From Bifidobacterium sp. (lineage in GTDB: Bacteria; Actinomycetota; Actinomycetes; Actinomycetales; Bifidobacteriaceae): 64,000 bases of DNA. Within the stretch, counting starts at the first letter, position 1. Each line of letters begins with the position of its first letter. The DNA is taken from assembly GCA_022640915.1 (NCBI GenBank), contig JALCCT010000002.1, positions 1-64,000 of the forward strand, given 5' to 3'. The position numbers and the translations under genes are program-made. Of this stretch, positions 19,467 to 28,109 are shown one piece after another. The notes below the pieces were generated by a model, which was not told the origin of the DNA, made no database searches, and saw nothing but the letters and a program-made list of their open reading frames with translations.

Positions 19467-19993
19467 CAGAATTCCACCGCCGGAAGCACATCATCAGCGA
19501 TATCAGAATATCCCTGCTCCTGCTCACTCAGGTAGCGCTCCCAAGCCTCCCGATTCCAGATCTCGGCGCGTGTGCCCACGCCGATCACCACGATGTCGGA
19601 ACCCAGATCGGCATAGTCGCGCAGCATCTGCGGCACCAGAATCCGCCCTTGTTTGTCGGGATCCTGGTCAAGCGCGCCGGAAAGAAACACACGCAGATAA
19701 TCCCTTGCCGCCTTGTTGCCCATCGACGTGCGTTGGATCTGCATCGCAATGCGACGGAATTCGCTCTGCGGCAGCAGATAGACGCAACGTTCCTGGCCGC
19801 GCGCCATGACCATGCCTGGGCCGAGCTGACCGCGCAGCTTCGCAGGCAGAGCCATGCGGCCTTTAGCATCAATCTTGGGCGTATAGGTGCCCAGCAGGAA
19901 TGGCATCGCCTGAGCGGCAGGTTGGGCGCCATTATGCGAAGTGGGACCATCGTAGGCGGCGGATTGCCCCTGCGGCATCGGCTCGTCAGACAT
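19466..19993 (-). CDS. mraZ: Transcriptional regulator MraZ
   Basis: DNA-binding regulator of its own dcw operon with two SpoVT/AbrB-type swapped-hairpin repeats. The core begins PFLLGTYTPKIDAKGRMALPAKLR. Starting from the ATG at 19993 (after GAGGAGGTGG) gives 175 residues, with about 37 polar residues ahead of the core; typical MraZ has about 143. Four evenly spaced MraZ-type boxes lie 48-82 bases upstream of the start, which supports self-regulation. Confidence 0.94.
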   Translation of the reverse strand: MSDEPMPQGQSAAYDGPTSHNGAQPAAQAMPFLLGTYTPKIDAKGRMALPAKLRGQLGPGMVMARGQERCVYLLPQSEFRRIAMQIQRTSMGNKAARDYLRVFLSGALDQDPDKQGRILVPQMLRDYADLGSDIVVIGVGTRAEIWNREAWERYLSEQEQGYSDIADDVLPAVEF

Positions 19994-20040
19994 TTCCCCA
20001 CCTCCTCGCACTATTTGGCAATGCAACACGTCAGTTGATT

Positions 20041-20075
20041 CACCACTCTACCCCACATTTCACCATTTTCCTCCA
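20041..20075 (-). promoter_or_regulatory. Four MraZ-binding repeats upstream of mraZ
   Basis: On the minus strand TGGAG, TGGTG, TGGGG and TGGTG recur at exactly ten-base intervals (plus-strand positions 20071-20075, 20061-20065, 20051-20055, 20041-20045). MraZ is known to bind several TGGG-type repeats separated by five bases, one per helical turn. Number, spacing and place match that model. Confidence 0.8.
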
Positions 20076-20278
20076 CGAAATGGCAAAAAGACCAGTGCAT
20101 TGCATCACAATTCCCATAAACCGCATGATCCGATCCCCGATCATCCGGTTTCGACGGCCTTGTCAATTCCTATCGGTGAGCGCCATCCGTGACTGCAGCC
20201 CGCGAAGCCGCCCGACACGGCCACATAATGCGATGCCCGAAAGGGGCTGGCCGCGGTGCACCTCGCCCGATCGGATTG

Positions 20279-20308
20279 GTTCAGCGCAGTTTCGTTCAGC
20301 GCAGTTTC
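20279..20308 (+). repeat. 15-bp perfect tandem repeat upstream of the helicase
   Basis: GTTCAGCGCAGTTTC occurs twice head to tail, 72 bases before the helicase start. It could be a binding site or a simple duplication; nothing else supports a role. Confidence 0.6.
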
Positions 20309-20380
20309 ACAATGGGCGCAGTCGTAGGGAGCATGCGATAAATTTGATTCCCTGAGTTTTGAAGGAAAAGGACGTCAAGT

Positions 20381-22660
20381 ATGTCGAGTTACTCCTCACA
20401 GCTGCACGAGGAACAGGCCGCAGTAAATTGCGCATATCAGCGTTTGGATGCACTGCGAGACCAGGCGCACGAACGGCTAGATGCAGTGCGCTCGGCCGGC
20501 TCACACGGCTCCCCCACCCAGCGCACTGAACGCGATTCGTTCGCCACGATGTACGAGGATCGTCTCGCCCAATTGCGCGCCGTCGAGGATCGCTTGGTCT
20601 TCGGTCGACTCGACGACGTACACGGCGACCGGCGCTATATCGGCCGCATCGGTTTGTCGAGCGAGCAGCACGAGCCAATTCTGACCGATTGGCGCGCCGA
20701 GGCGGCGCGGCCGTTCTACGAAGCGACCCCCTCGAACCATGGGGACATCGTGATGCGTCGACATATCACTTTGCATTTCCGCGATGTCGTAGGCATCGAG
20801 GACGAGGTGCTCGATGTGCATTCCTCGCAGGTCGACCACGCTTCTTCAGCCGGCACGCTCACCGGGGAAGGCGCGCTGCTCGCTTCGCTCAGCTCGCGAC
20901 GCACCGGCAAGATGACCGACATCGTCGCCACCATCCAGGGCGAGCAGGATCGTATTATTAGGGCGCCGCTCGACCGCCCGGTCGTGGTCCAGGGCGGGCC
21001 GGGCACCGGCAAAACGGCGGTCGCGCTGCACCGCGCGGCATATTTGCTCTACACCCACCGGCGCAAACTGGGCAATTCTGGCGTTCTCGTTGTCGGTCCG
21101 AGCTCAGCTTTCCTGCACTACATCGACCAGGTGCTGCCCTCGCTGGGCGAAACCGGCGTGGTCAGCCGTACCATCGCTGATCTGATTCCAGGAATGCGCG
21201 GCGAGGCCCTAGACACTGCCCGGAACGCCATGCTCAAAGGCGACAGGCGCATGCGCGAGGTCATCGAAAACGCCGTGGCGGCGCGCGAACGCGTGCCCGC
21301 GAAACTACCCACCGCCCGAATCAACGGCATCAACGTTCCCATGCTCCGCATCGATGTCGAGCAGGCGCAGATCGATGCGCATCGCACACGTCAGCCGCAC
21401 AACAAGGCGCGCGAGACATTCGTGCGCAACGTCTTGAGCGCTATGCGGAGCCACTATGTCGAGCAACTGGACTACACCCCCGAACAGGCCGAGCTCACCG
21501 ACGTGACGCTGCAGCTGCGCCTGAACGATGACGTGCGCCACACGCTCAATCTCGCGTGGCTTCCGATGACTGGACTCTGGCTCATTGACCAGCTCTTCAG
21601 CAAGCCCAAGCAGTTGCGCCGCTTCGCCCCTTGGCTGCGAGACGATGACGTGACCTCGCTGATGCGCCCACAGGGGTCAGCACTAACGCGTTGCGACATT
21701 GCGCTGCTCGATGAGGCGCTGGAGTTGCTTGGCCCAGATCCCAAGGTGATGGCCCGACAGGCGGCGTTAGAGGCCAAACGTAGCCAGGATGAGCAATTCG
21801 CCAAGGATTCCCTTGCGCAGTCGGGCGTGAGCAACGGCATCGTCAGCTCGCGCATGCTACTTGACGAGATGAACGCCGCGGATGCGGAAGCGGTCGCGCA
21901 GCGCGCCGGGTCAGATCGCGAATGGACATATGGGCATATCGTCGTGGACGAAGCGCAGGAGCTGACTGCCATGGATTGGCGCATGCTCATGCGCCGTTGC
22001 CCGTCGCGCTCCTTCACGATTGTCGGCGATGTGGCGCAGACTGCGGCACTGGGCGGCACTCGGCGCTGGCGTGACACGATGGATCCGCTATTCGGTGCGG
22101 GGCGCTGGGACTTGGACGAATTGACCATCAATTACCGCAACCCGCAGGAAGTGTCGAACATAGCCAGCACGTTCGCGCATCGCCAGGGTCTGTATATCTC
22201 CACGGTGAACGCGGTGCGGGCGCTGCCTAATTCAGTCGTACGGATTAGCGTCACCGACCCGGGCTTGCTCAACGAGACGGTGGCACATCATACGCTCGAC
22301 CTGGTGTCCAGCTTCGTTGGTGATGATGGCACTGGCCGTATCGCGATCATTGCCCCTAACGACCGCCTCGCCGTGCTGCGCGCCACAGTCTATGAATTAA
22401 TGCGCCGGCACTTGGCGCTTGACCGCTTCGCCAAACTCGCGGCCCAGCATTCGTGGGACGAACAGGTTACAATCTGCGACACCGAAATGGTGAAAGGCTT
22501 GGAATATGATGCGGTAATCGTTGTGCAACCCGCAGAAATCGAAGCACAAGCCCCTTCGCGACTCGTGGCGGCTTCAGATCTGTATGTGGCGATGACCCGG
22601 CCAACTCAGCGTCTGCTCATTGTGCGGACGCGCGACGACGAAGACCAGCTCCCGCTCTAA
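20381..22660 (+). CDS. HelD/UvrD-type helicase (RNA polymerase recycling factor family)
   Basis: 759-residue superfamily 1 ATPase. An N-terminal helical arm (residues 1-60, EEQAAVNCAYQRLDALRDQA) and a YIGRIGL beta region precede the Walker A motif VVVQGGPGTGKTAVALHRAAYLLY; later come HIVVDEAQELTAMDWRML (Walker B), GDVAQTAALGGTRRW, LTINYRNPQE and a C-terminal motif DLYVAMTRPTQRLLIV. The coiled N-terminus plus YIGRIG matches HelD/HelR proteins that pull RNA polymerase off DNA in Firmicutes and Actinobacteria, rather than UvrD/PcrA. A ribosome site AAGGAAAAGGA precedes the ATG. Probably followed on the same transcript by serA, 10 bases on. Confidence 0.88.
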   Translation: MSSYSSQLHEEQAAVNCAYQRLDALRDQAHERLDAVRSAGSHGSPTQRTERDSFATMYEDRLAQLRAVEDRLVFGRLDDVHGDRRYIGRIGLSSEQHEPILTDWRAEAARPFYEATPSNHGDIVMRRHITLHFRDVVGIEDEVLDVHSSQVDHASSAGTLTGEGALLASLSSRRTGKMTDIVATIQGEQDRIIRAPLDRPVVVQGGPGTGKTAVALHRAAYLLYTHRRKLGNSGVLVVGPSSAFLHYIDQVLPSLGETGVVSRTIADLIPGMRGEALDTARNAMLKGDRRMREVIENAVAARERVPAKLPTARINGINVPMLRIDVEQAQIDAHRTRQPHNKARETFVRNVLSAMRSHYVEQLDYTPEQAELTDVTLQLRLNDDVRHTLNLAWLPMTGLWLIDQLFSKPKQLRRFAPWLRDDDVTSLMRPQGSALTRCDIALLDEALELLGPDPKVMARQAALEAKRSQDEQFAKDSLAQSGVSNGIVSSRMLLDEMNAADAEAVAQRAGSDREWTYGHIVVDEAQELTAMDWRMLMRRCPSRSFTIVGDVAQTAALGGTRRWRDTMDPLFGAGRWDLDELTINYRNPQEVSNIASTFAHRQGLYISTVNAVRALPNSVVRISVTDPGLLNETVAHHTLDLVSSFVGDDGTGRIAIIAPNDRLAVLRATVYELMRRHLALDRFAKLAAQHSWDEQVTICDTEMVKGLEYDAVIVVQPAEIEAQAPSRLVAASDLYVAMTRPTQRLLIVRTRDDEDQLPL

Positions 22661-22670
22661 ACTGAAGGCT

Positions 22671-23870
22671 ATGCCTAAAGCACTACTGTTGGAAAACATT
22701 CACCCCTTCGCCGCGCAATCATTGCGCGAGCATGGCTTCCAAGTCGAGACTAGGCCCGGCGCCTTGGGTGAGGACGAGCTGATCGAGGCGCTTGATGGCG
22801 TCGACCTGCTTGGCATCCGATCGAAAACGACTGTCAGCGCCAAAGTCATGGCCGCCCGGCCGACGCTTACCGCGGTCGGTTGCTTCTGCATCGGCACCAA
22901 TCAGGTTGATCTCGGCTTCGCCGGGGCGCACGGCATCGCCGTGTTCAATGCGCCCTATTCCAACACGCGCTCAGTCGTCGAATTGGTGATTTGCGACATC
23001 ATCTGCCTCATGCGCCGCATCCCCGCGCATACGCATCACATGCGCCACGGGCTGTGGGATAAGTCAGCCACGGGCTCGCACGAGGTGAGGGGCAAAACCC
23101 TGGGCATCGTTGGATACGGCAATATTGGATCGCAGCTATCCGTCGTGGCAGAAGCGCTGGGCATGCGTGTGGTCTTTTACGACGTGGAGGAGAAACTTGC
23201 CATGGGCAACGCGCAACGCATGCCCAGCCTTCAATCGTTGCTGGAGATATCCGATGCCGTAACTATCCACGTCGATGGACGCAAGGCGAACACGGGCTTC
23301 TTCGGCGAAGACCAATTCTCGCACATGAAGCAGGACGCAATCTTCATGAACATCTCCCGCGGCTTTGTTGTCGACCTCGGTGCGCTCAAAGAGCATCTAG
23401 ACTCAGGACATCTTGCCGGCGCGGCCATCGACGTGTTTCCCGTAGAGCCCAAAAAGAGCGGAGACCCTTTCATCACTTCGCTTGCCGAAGAGGACAATAT
23501 GATCCTCACCCCCCATATCGGCGGCTCCACCCTCGAAGCCCAAGAGGCCATCGGGCATTTCGTCACGCAGCGCCTTGTAGATTATTGGAGCCAGGGCTCT
23601 ACGATGCTTTCGGTGAATCTGCCCCAGATAACGTTGAAACCTTGCGTATCGGGAGCTCGGATCGCTCATTTGCACGCCAACATGCCGGGCAAGCTGGCAG
23701 ACGTCAACCAGATACTGAGCAGAGCGGATATCAACGTCACCGCCCAGTCCCTCGGTACACAGGGCGAGCTGGGCTATGTGGTCACTGATGTGTCAGCACG
23801 GCCAGACGAGGCCTCGCTCGAGGAGCTGCGCCGCATCACCGGCACAATCCGGATGCGGGTCATCGGTTGA
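22671..23870 (+). CDS. serA: D-3-phosphoglycerate dehydrogenase SerA
   Basis: First step of serine synthesis, oxidising 3-phosphoglycerate to phosphohydroxypyruvate with NAD. 399 residues starting MPKALLLENIHPFAAQSL, ten bases after the helicase stop, with AAGG upstream. NAD fold with GIVGYGNIGSQLSVVAEALGM, catalytic region NISRGFVVDLGAL and the histidine of LTPHIGGSTLEAQ, then a C-terminal ACT domain (ANMPGKLADVNQILSRADINV) for feedback by serine. This is the short, E. coli-like form. Confidence 0.95.
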   Translation: MPKALLLENIHPFAAQSLREHGFQVETRPGALGEDELIEALDGVDLLGIRSKTTVSAKVMAARPTLTAVGCFCIGTNQVDLGFAGAHGIAVFNAPYSNTRSVVELVICDIICLMRRIPAHTHHMRHGLWDKSATGSHEVRGKTLGIVGYGNIGSQLSVVAEALGMRVVFYDVEEKLAMGNAQRMPSLQSLLEISDAVTIHVDGRKANTGFFGEDQFSHMKQDAIFMNISRGFVVDLGALKEHLDSGHLAGAAIDVFPVEPKKSGDPFITSLAEEDNMILTPHIGGSTLEAQEAIGHFVTQRLVDYWSQGSTMLSVNLPQITLKPCVSGARIAHLHANMPGKLADVNQILSRADINVTAQSLGTQGELGYVVTDVSARPDEASLEELRRITGTIRMRVIG

Positions 23871-23923
23871 GCTGATGCAGCAATAGTGCATGCCACACAA
23901 CTCCGTACCGCAGCCGAAAGCGT

Positions 23924-24379
23924 TCAAGAAGAGCGTTTATCGCGCCTGAGCTCACCGATGGCACTTTCGAAATCATCGAGCCCCTCGAAGTTCTGATATA
24001 CACTGGCAAACCTCAGATAGGCGACTTCATCCAGCTCACGCAAAGGACCGAGGATCGCCCTGCCTACCTGATCCGATTTAATCTGGGCTAAGCCACGCGA
24101 ACGCAGATCCTCTTCGACCTTCTGCCCGAGCAGTTTAAGATCATCCTCATTGATAGGCCGGCCTTGGCACGCTTTGCGTACCCCCGCGATAACCTTCTCG
24201 CGCTCGAAAGGCTCAACGTTGCCGGAACGTTTGAGCACCAGCAGCATTGTGGTCTCCACTGTGGTAAAACGCCGCCCGCATTTTGGGCATTCTCTCCTGC
24301 GACGGATGGAGTGGCCGTCCTCATTGAGGCGCGTATCGACGACTTTAGTATCGGAATTCTGGCAAAACGGGCAGTGCAT
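23924..24379 (-). CDS. nrdR: Ribonucleotide reductase repressor NrdR
   Basis: 151 residues. Zinc ribbon with Cys3, Cys6, Cys31 and Cys34 (MHCPFC...CPKCGRRF) followed by an ATP-cone domain ([25 protein letters not shown]). It represses nrd operons according to the ATP/dATP state. The frame runs upstream, but family members begin MHCPFC, so I use 24379. Place next to a LysM protein and lexA is the same as in mycobacteria. Confidence 0.95.
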   Translation of the reverse strand: MHCPFCQNSDTKVVDTRLNEDGHSIRRRRECPKCGRRFTTVETTMLLVLKRSGNVEPFEREKVIAGVRKACQGRPINEDDLKLLGQKVEEDLRSRGLAQIKSDQVGRAILGPLRELDEVAYLRFASVYQNFEGLDDFESAIGELRRDKRSS

Positions 24380-24499
24380 GACCATAAGAATAGCCGGAAC
24401 TCGACGCTGTCGGGCAGTCACCGGGGTTTCTCACGAACTCACTACAAGCCAGGCATAGCAAGCCGGCTTATTGACGATGTTGCGCTGCTCAACCGTGTT

Positions 24500-24874
24500 T
24501 CACCGTGCAGGGACGAGCAGGTTTTGGCCCGGCTGCAAGCTGGACGACTCTAAATTGTTTAGCGTCTTGAGCTCCTGCACCATATTCGCGACATTGCCAT
24601 TCTCGGGCGTGATGCTACGCGCATACGACCACAGCGTATCTCCTGGACGAACTGTATAGTTCACAACCTCCACCGCTCCCGTCGCCGACTGCGCCTCCTG
24701 CGAAGGGACGAGAACACTCCACCCCATCCACACTATCGACAGCGTCATCAGTGCCGCCGCTAGCTTGCGCAGCATATTCGTTTTCGTGCGCGAATGGGCG
24801 ACGCCTTTCCATAATGTCTTCCTTCGAGCACCATTGCCGTATTTCATAGTTGCATATGTTGTTGCTGTAGCCAT
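24500..24874 (-). CDS. LysM-domain membrane protein, likely SOS division inhibitor (ChiZ/YneA-like)
   Basis: 124 residues: basic N-terminus, one membrane segment near residues 35-56 (LRKLAAALMTLSIVWMGWSVLV), then a single LysM domain (VNYTVRPGDTLWSYARSITPENGN ... LQPGQNLLVPAR) outside the cell. GGAG lies just before the ATG at 24874. It is divergent from lexA across a stretch with four LexA boxes and next to nrdR. The same trio lexA / LysM protein / nrdR exists in mycobacteria (ChiZ), and YneA of Bacillus is also a LysM protein beside lexA. A role in holding division during DNA damage is therefore likely but inferred. Confidence 0.85.
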   Translation of the reverse strand: MATATTYATMKYGNGARRKTLWKGVAHSRTKTNMLRKLAAALMTLSIVWMGWSVLVPSQEAQSATGAVEVVNYTVRPGDTLWSYARSITPENGNVANMVQELKTLNNLESSSLQPGQNLLVPAR

Positions 24875-25014
24875 AATCTCCAGCGCTCCTTACACATATC
24901 CTCGTGTGCACGTGCCGACGGCATCACACCGTGTCCGCACCATGCTCATTGCATTGTTCGCATTGTTCGTTGAGTGGTCATTGCCTTAGGACAAATACCC
25001 ATGCACACCAGTAT

Positions 25015-25096
25015 CGAACGTTTGTTCTATCGAACATATGTTTGAGTATCGCACACATGTTCGATCAGCACAAGTCACTTTTCGAACATCTGTTTG
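25015..25096. promoter_or_regulatory. Cluster of four LexA (SOS) boxes
   Basis: Actinobacterial/Bacillus-type CGAAC-N4-GTTYG boxes at 25015-25028 (CGAACGTTTGTTCT), 25031-25044 (CGAACATATGTTTG), 25050-25063 (CGCACACATGTTCG) and 25083-25096 (CGAACATCTGTTTG). They lie between divergent lexA and the LysM gene, so both are expected to be LexA-controlled. The second and fourth are nearest the consensus. Confidence 0.9.
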
Positions 25097-25151
25097 ATTT
25101 CACACGATATCCACGTTATGCTAGGGATATACGACGCGAAAAGGAGCCCCT

Positions 25152-25901
25152 ATGAGCAAGATCCCCTTCGATCCCCGACGCACACGCCAGCAGGCTATGG
25201 CCGACGGCGCTGTCGGGGCGAGCGATGCGGAAGGATTTAACGCGCTGACTGAACGGCAGCGCAAAGTCCTCGATGCTATACGCTCTCACGTCGCCAAACG
25301 CGGATTTGCCCCCTCCTTCCGTGAGATCGGCGAATCCGCAGGTCTCAAAAGCCCCTCTTCGGTTAAGCATCAGCTGCAAGTTCTCGCTGACAAAGGCTTC
25401 ATCCGCATGAGCGCGAACAAAGGGCGCGCCATAGAACTGGTAGAGGAATCGGACGGCGATCTCAAGGCGACTGCGACGATTCTGCCCTTCACCGGCTCAA
25501 TGCCTCACGATGAAGAGTCAATCATCGAATCGAGCGATGTGCCTTTGGTAGGCCGCATTGCCGCAGGCGTGCCGATCACCGCAGAACAACATGTTGACGA
25601 TGTAATGCGGCTACCTGAGAGGCTTACCGGCACCGGCAACCTCTTCATGCTGGAAGTCCATGGCGATTCGATGGTTGACGCTGCGATCTGCGACGGCGAT
25701 TTCGTCGTAGTGCGTGAGCAGCACTCCGCCGTCAATGGCGATATCGTCGCAGCTTTGCTCGACGACGAGGCGACTGTGAAAACATATCGCAATGACAAAG
25801 GGCATGTGTGGCTGATGCCGCACAACCCCGCCTACTCCCCCATCGACGGCACACATGCCACGATCATGGGCAAGGTCGTCACGGTGCTGCGCAAGCTCTG
25901 A
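25152..25901 (+). CDS. lexA: SOS repressor LexA
   Basis: 249 residues: N-terminal winged helix (residues 32-95, PSFREIGESAGLKSPSSVKHQL), linker, and C-terminal S24 peptidase fold. Self-cleavage site Ala138-Gly139 (GRIAAGVP), catalytic Ser173 (GDSMVD) and Lys210 (EATVKTY) are all present. The ATG at 25152 follows AAGGAG. Four LexA boxes upstream show self-regulation. Confidence 0.97.
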   Translation: MSKIPFDPRRTRQQAMADGAVGASDAEGFNALTERQRKVLDAIRSHVAKRGFAPSFREIGESAGLKSPSSVKHQLQVLADKGFIRMSANKGRAIELVEESDGDLKATATILPFTGSMPHDEESIIESSDVPLVGRIAAGVPITAEQHVDDVMRLPERLTGTGNLFMLEVHGDSMVDAAICDGDFVVVREQHSAVNGDIVAALLDDEATVKTYRNDKGHVWLMPHNPAYSPIDGTHATIMGKVVTVLRKL

Positions 25902-25932
25902 ACAGGACAAGCTTTGTTTGACGGGCATTGAA

Positions 25933-25960
25933 ATGGGCGCCGTCTGCACACAGCGCCCAT
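25933..25960. terminator. Hairpin between convergent lexA and cation efflux gene
   Basis: 8-bp perfect stem ATGGGCGC / GCGCCCAT with a 12-base loop, 31 bases after the lexA stop. The minus side continues ATTTCAA, a weak T stretch. It could stop transcripts from both sides. Confidence 0.55.
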
Positions 25961-26003
25961 CGGTGACAGCATCAGCTCCCAAATCGGGAAGATGCTCATG
26001 TCT

Positions 26004-26957
26004 TCAGTTATGCAAATCCTGGGCCGAGTCCGAGGAATATCCTTCTGGCTCGAGTTGGAAGGTCGTGTGCGGGATGGACACCGCGAAATGCTCACGCAAG
26101 CACAGCTGGAGCTGATCGAGCACAGCCCCAGCCTGCTCCATGGTCAGCCCGCGATCCACCACGACATGGGCCATGAGTATCGGCATGCCCGTTGATACGG
26201 TGCTGGCATGCACATCATGCACAGCTATCACATGAGGCACCCGCTCCATATGCTCACGTACCCGCTCGAGATCTAACCCCTTCGGCGTCTCTTCGAGCAG
26301 CACAGCCACCGCTTTGCGAAGCAACCCTATCGCCCTGGGAATCATGACGATCGCAATAAGGCCGCCAGCAACAGCATCGAAGCCGTCCCATCCCGTACCC
26401 ATCATAACGATCGCGGAAATCACAACAGCCACTGAGCCCATGGCATCGTTCATAACCTCAAGGAAAGCAGCGCGCATGTTCATGTTGTCATGAGACTGGG
26501 CGAACAGAATCGCGATCGATCCAAGATTGGCAGCGAGCCCCAGTATGCCGAAGGCGAGCAACAGCCCAACATCACGCACACCATCGTCCGCAGTGCCGAA
26601 CAGGCGTGTGCCTGATTCGACCAGTGCATACAGGCCGACTGTCAGCAGGGCGAGCGCCCCGGCTGCAGCAGTGATCACTTCAAGCCTAGCCCAGCCCCAC
26701 GTTCGCCGATTGCTGGGCTTGCGCCGCATTAGCACAGCGGTGATCGTGGACGCGGCGAGCACTGCGATATCAGTGAGCATATGTCCAGCGTCGACGAGCA
26801 GCACCAGCGAACCCGTGATGATGGCTCCGGCAACTTCAGCAATGAAAATCGTTCCGGTTAACGCTAACGTCAGCATCAGCACATGCTGATGACTGCGGCT
26901 TTGCGCCGCGCGACCCTCAGCTAAAGCGTCGCGCGGCGATTCAGAATACTGCATCAT
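26004..26957 (-). CDS. Cation diffusion facilitator (CDF) metal exporter
   Basis: 317 residues with six membrane segments and a C-terminal cytoplasmic metal-binding domain. It exports a divalent metal (Zn/Co/Mn type) against protons. Metal site motifs are VDAGHMLTD in segment 2 and FLEVMNDAMGS in segment 5; in the second the usual first His of HxxxD is Glu, which may change metal preference. It starts 16 bases after the ldh stop, so it may be read through from ldh. Start codon choice among two adjacent ATGs is open. Confidence 0.9.
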   Translation of the reverse strand: MMQYSESPRDALAEGRAAQSRSHQHVLMLTLALTGTIFIAEVAGAIITGSLVLLVDAGHMLTDIAVLAASTITAVLMRRKPSNRRTWGWARLEVITAAAGALALLTVGLYALVESGTRLFGTADDGVRDVGLLLAFGILGLAANLGSIAILFAQSHDNMNMRAAFLEVMNDAMGSVAVVISAIVMMGTGWDGFDAVAGGLIAIVMIPRAIGLLRKAVAVLLEETPKGLDLERVREHMERVPHVIAVHDVHASTVSTGMPILMAHVVVDRGLTMEQAGAVLDQLQLCLREHFAVSIPHTTFQLEPEGYSSDSAQDLHN

Positions 26958-26972
26958 ATGCCATGCGGTGAC

Positions 26973-27986
<1,014 letters not shown>

Positions 27987-28020
27987 CTACATCACTTCAC
28001 TGTATCTGCACTCTATGACG

Positions 28021-28060
28021 TTTACACCGCTGCTGACGGCCTATCCGGGCAGTGTAAACC
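28021..28060. promoter_or_regulatory. Long inverted repeat in the ldh promoter region
   Basis: 11-base arms GTTTACACCGC (28021-28031) and GCAGTGTAAAC (28050-28060) with one mismatch, 18 bases apart. It lies between the hflX stop (28110) and ldh start. Candidate operator for ldh or terminator of hflX; no T-run follows on the minus strand, which favours an operator. Confidence 0.5.
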
Positions 28061-28109
28061 GCAGCATTAATACGCGGAAAACGGCGTGATATCAGGATTT
28101 ATACACGGC

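Larger units (their letters stand above)
19994..20380. other. Divergent control region between mraZ and the HelD-type helicase
   Basis: 387 bases without a gene. The mraZ side carries four MraZ boxes; the helicase side carries a 15-base tandem repeat (20279-20308) and a purine-rich ribosome site GAAGGAAAAGGA. Promoters for both directions must lie here, but no clear -35/-10 pair stands out. Confidence 0.7.
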
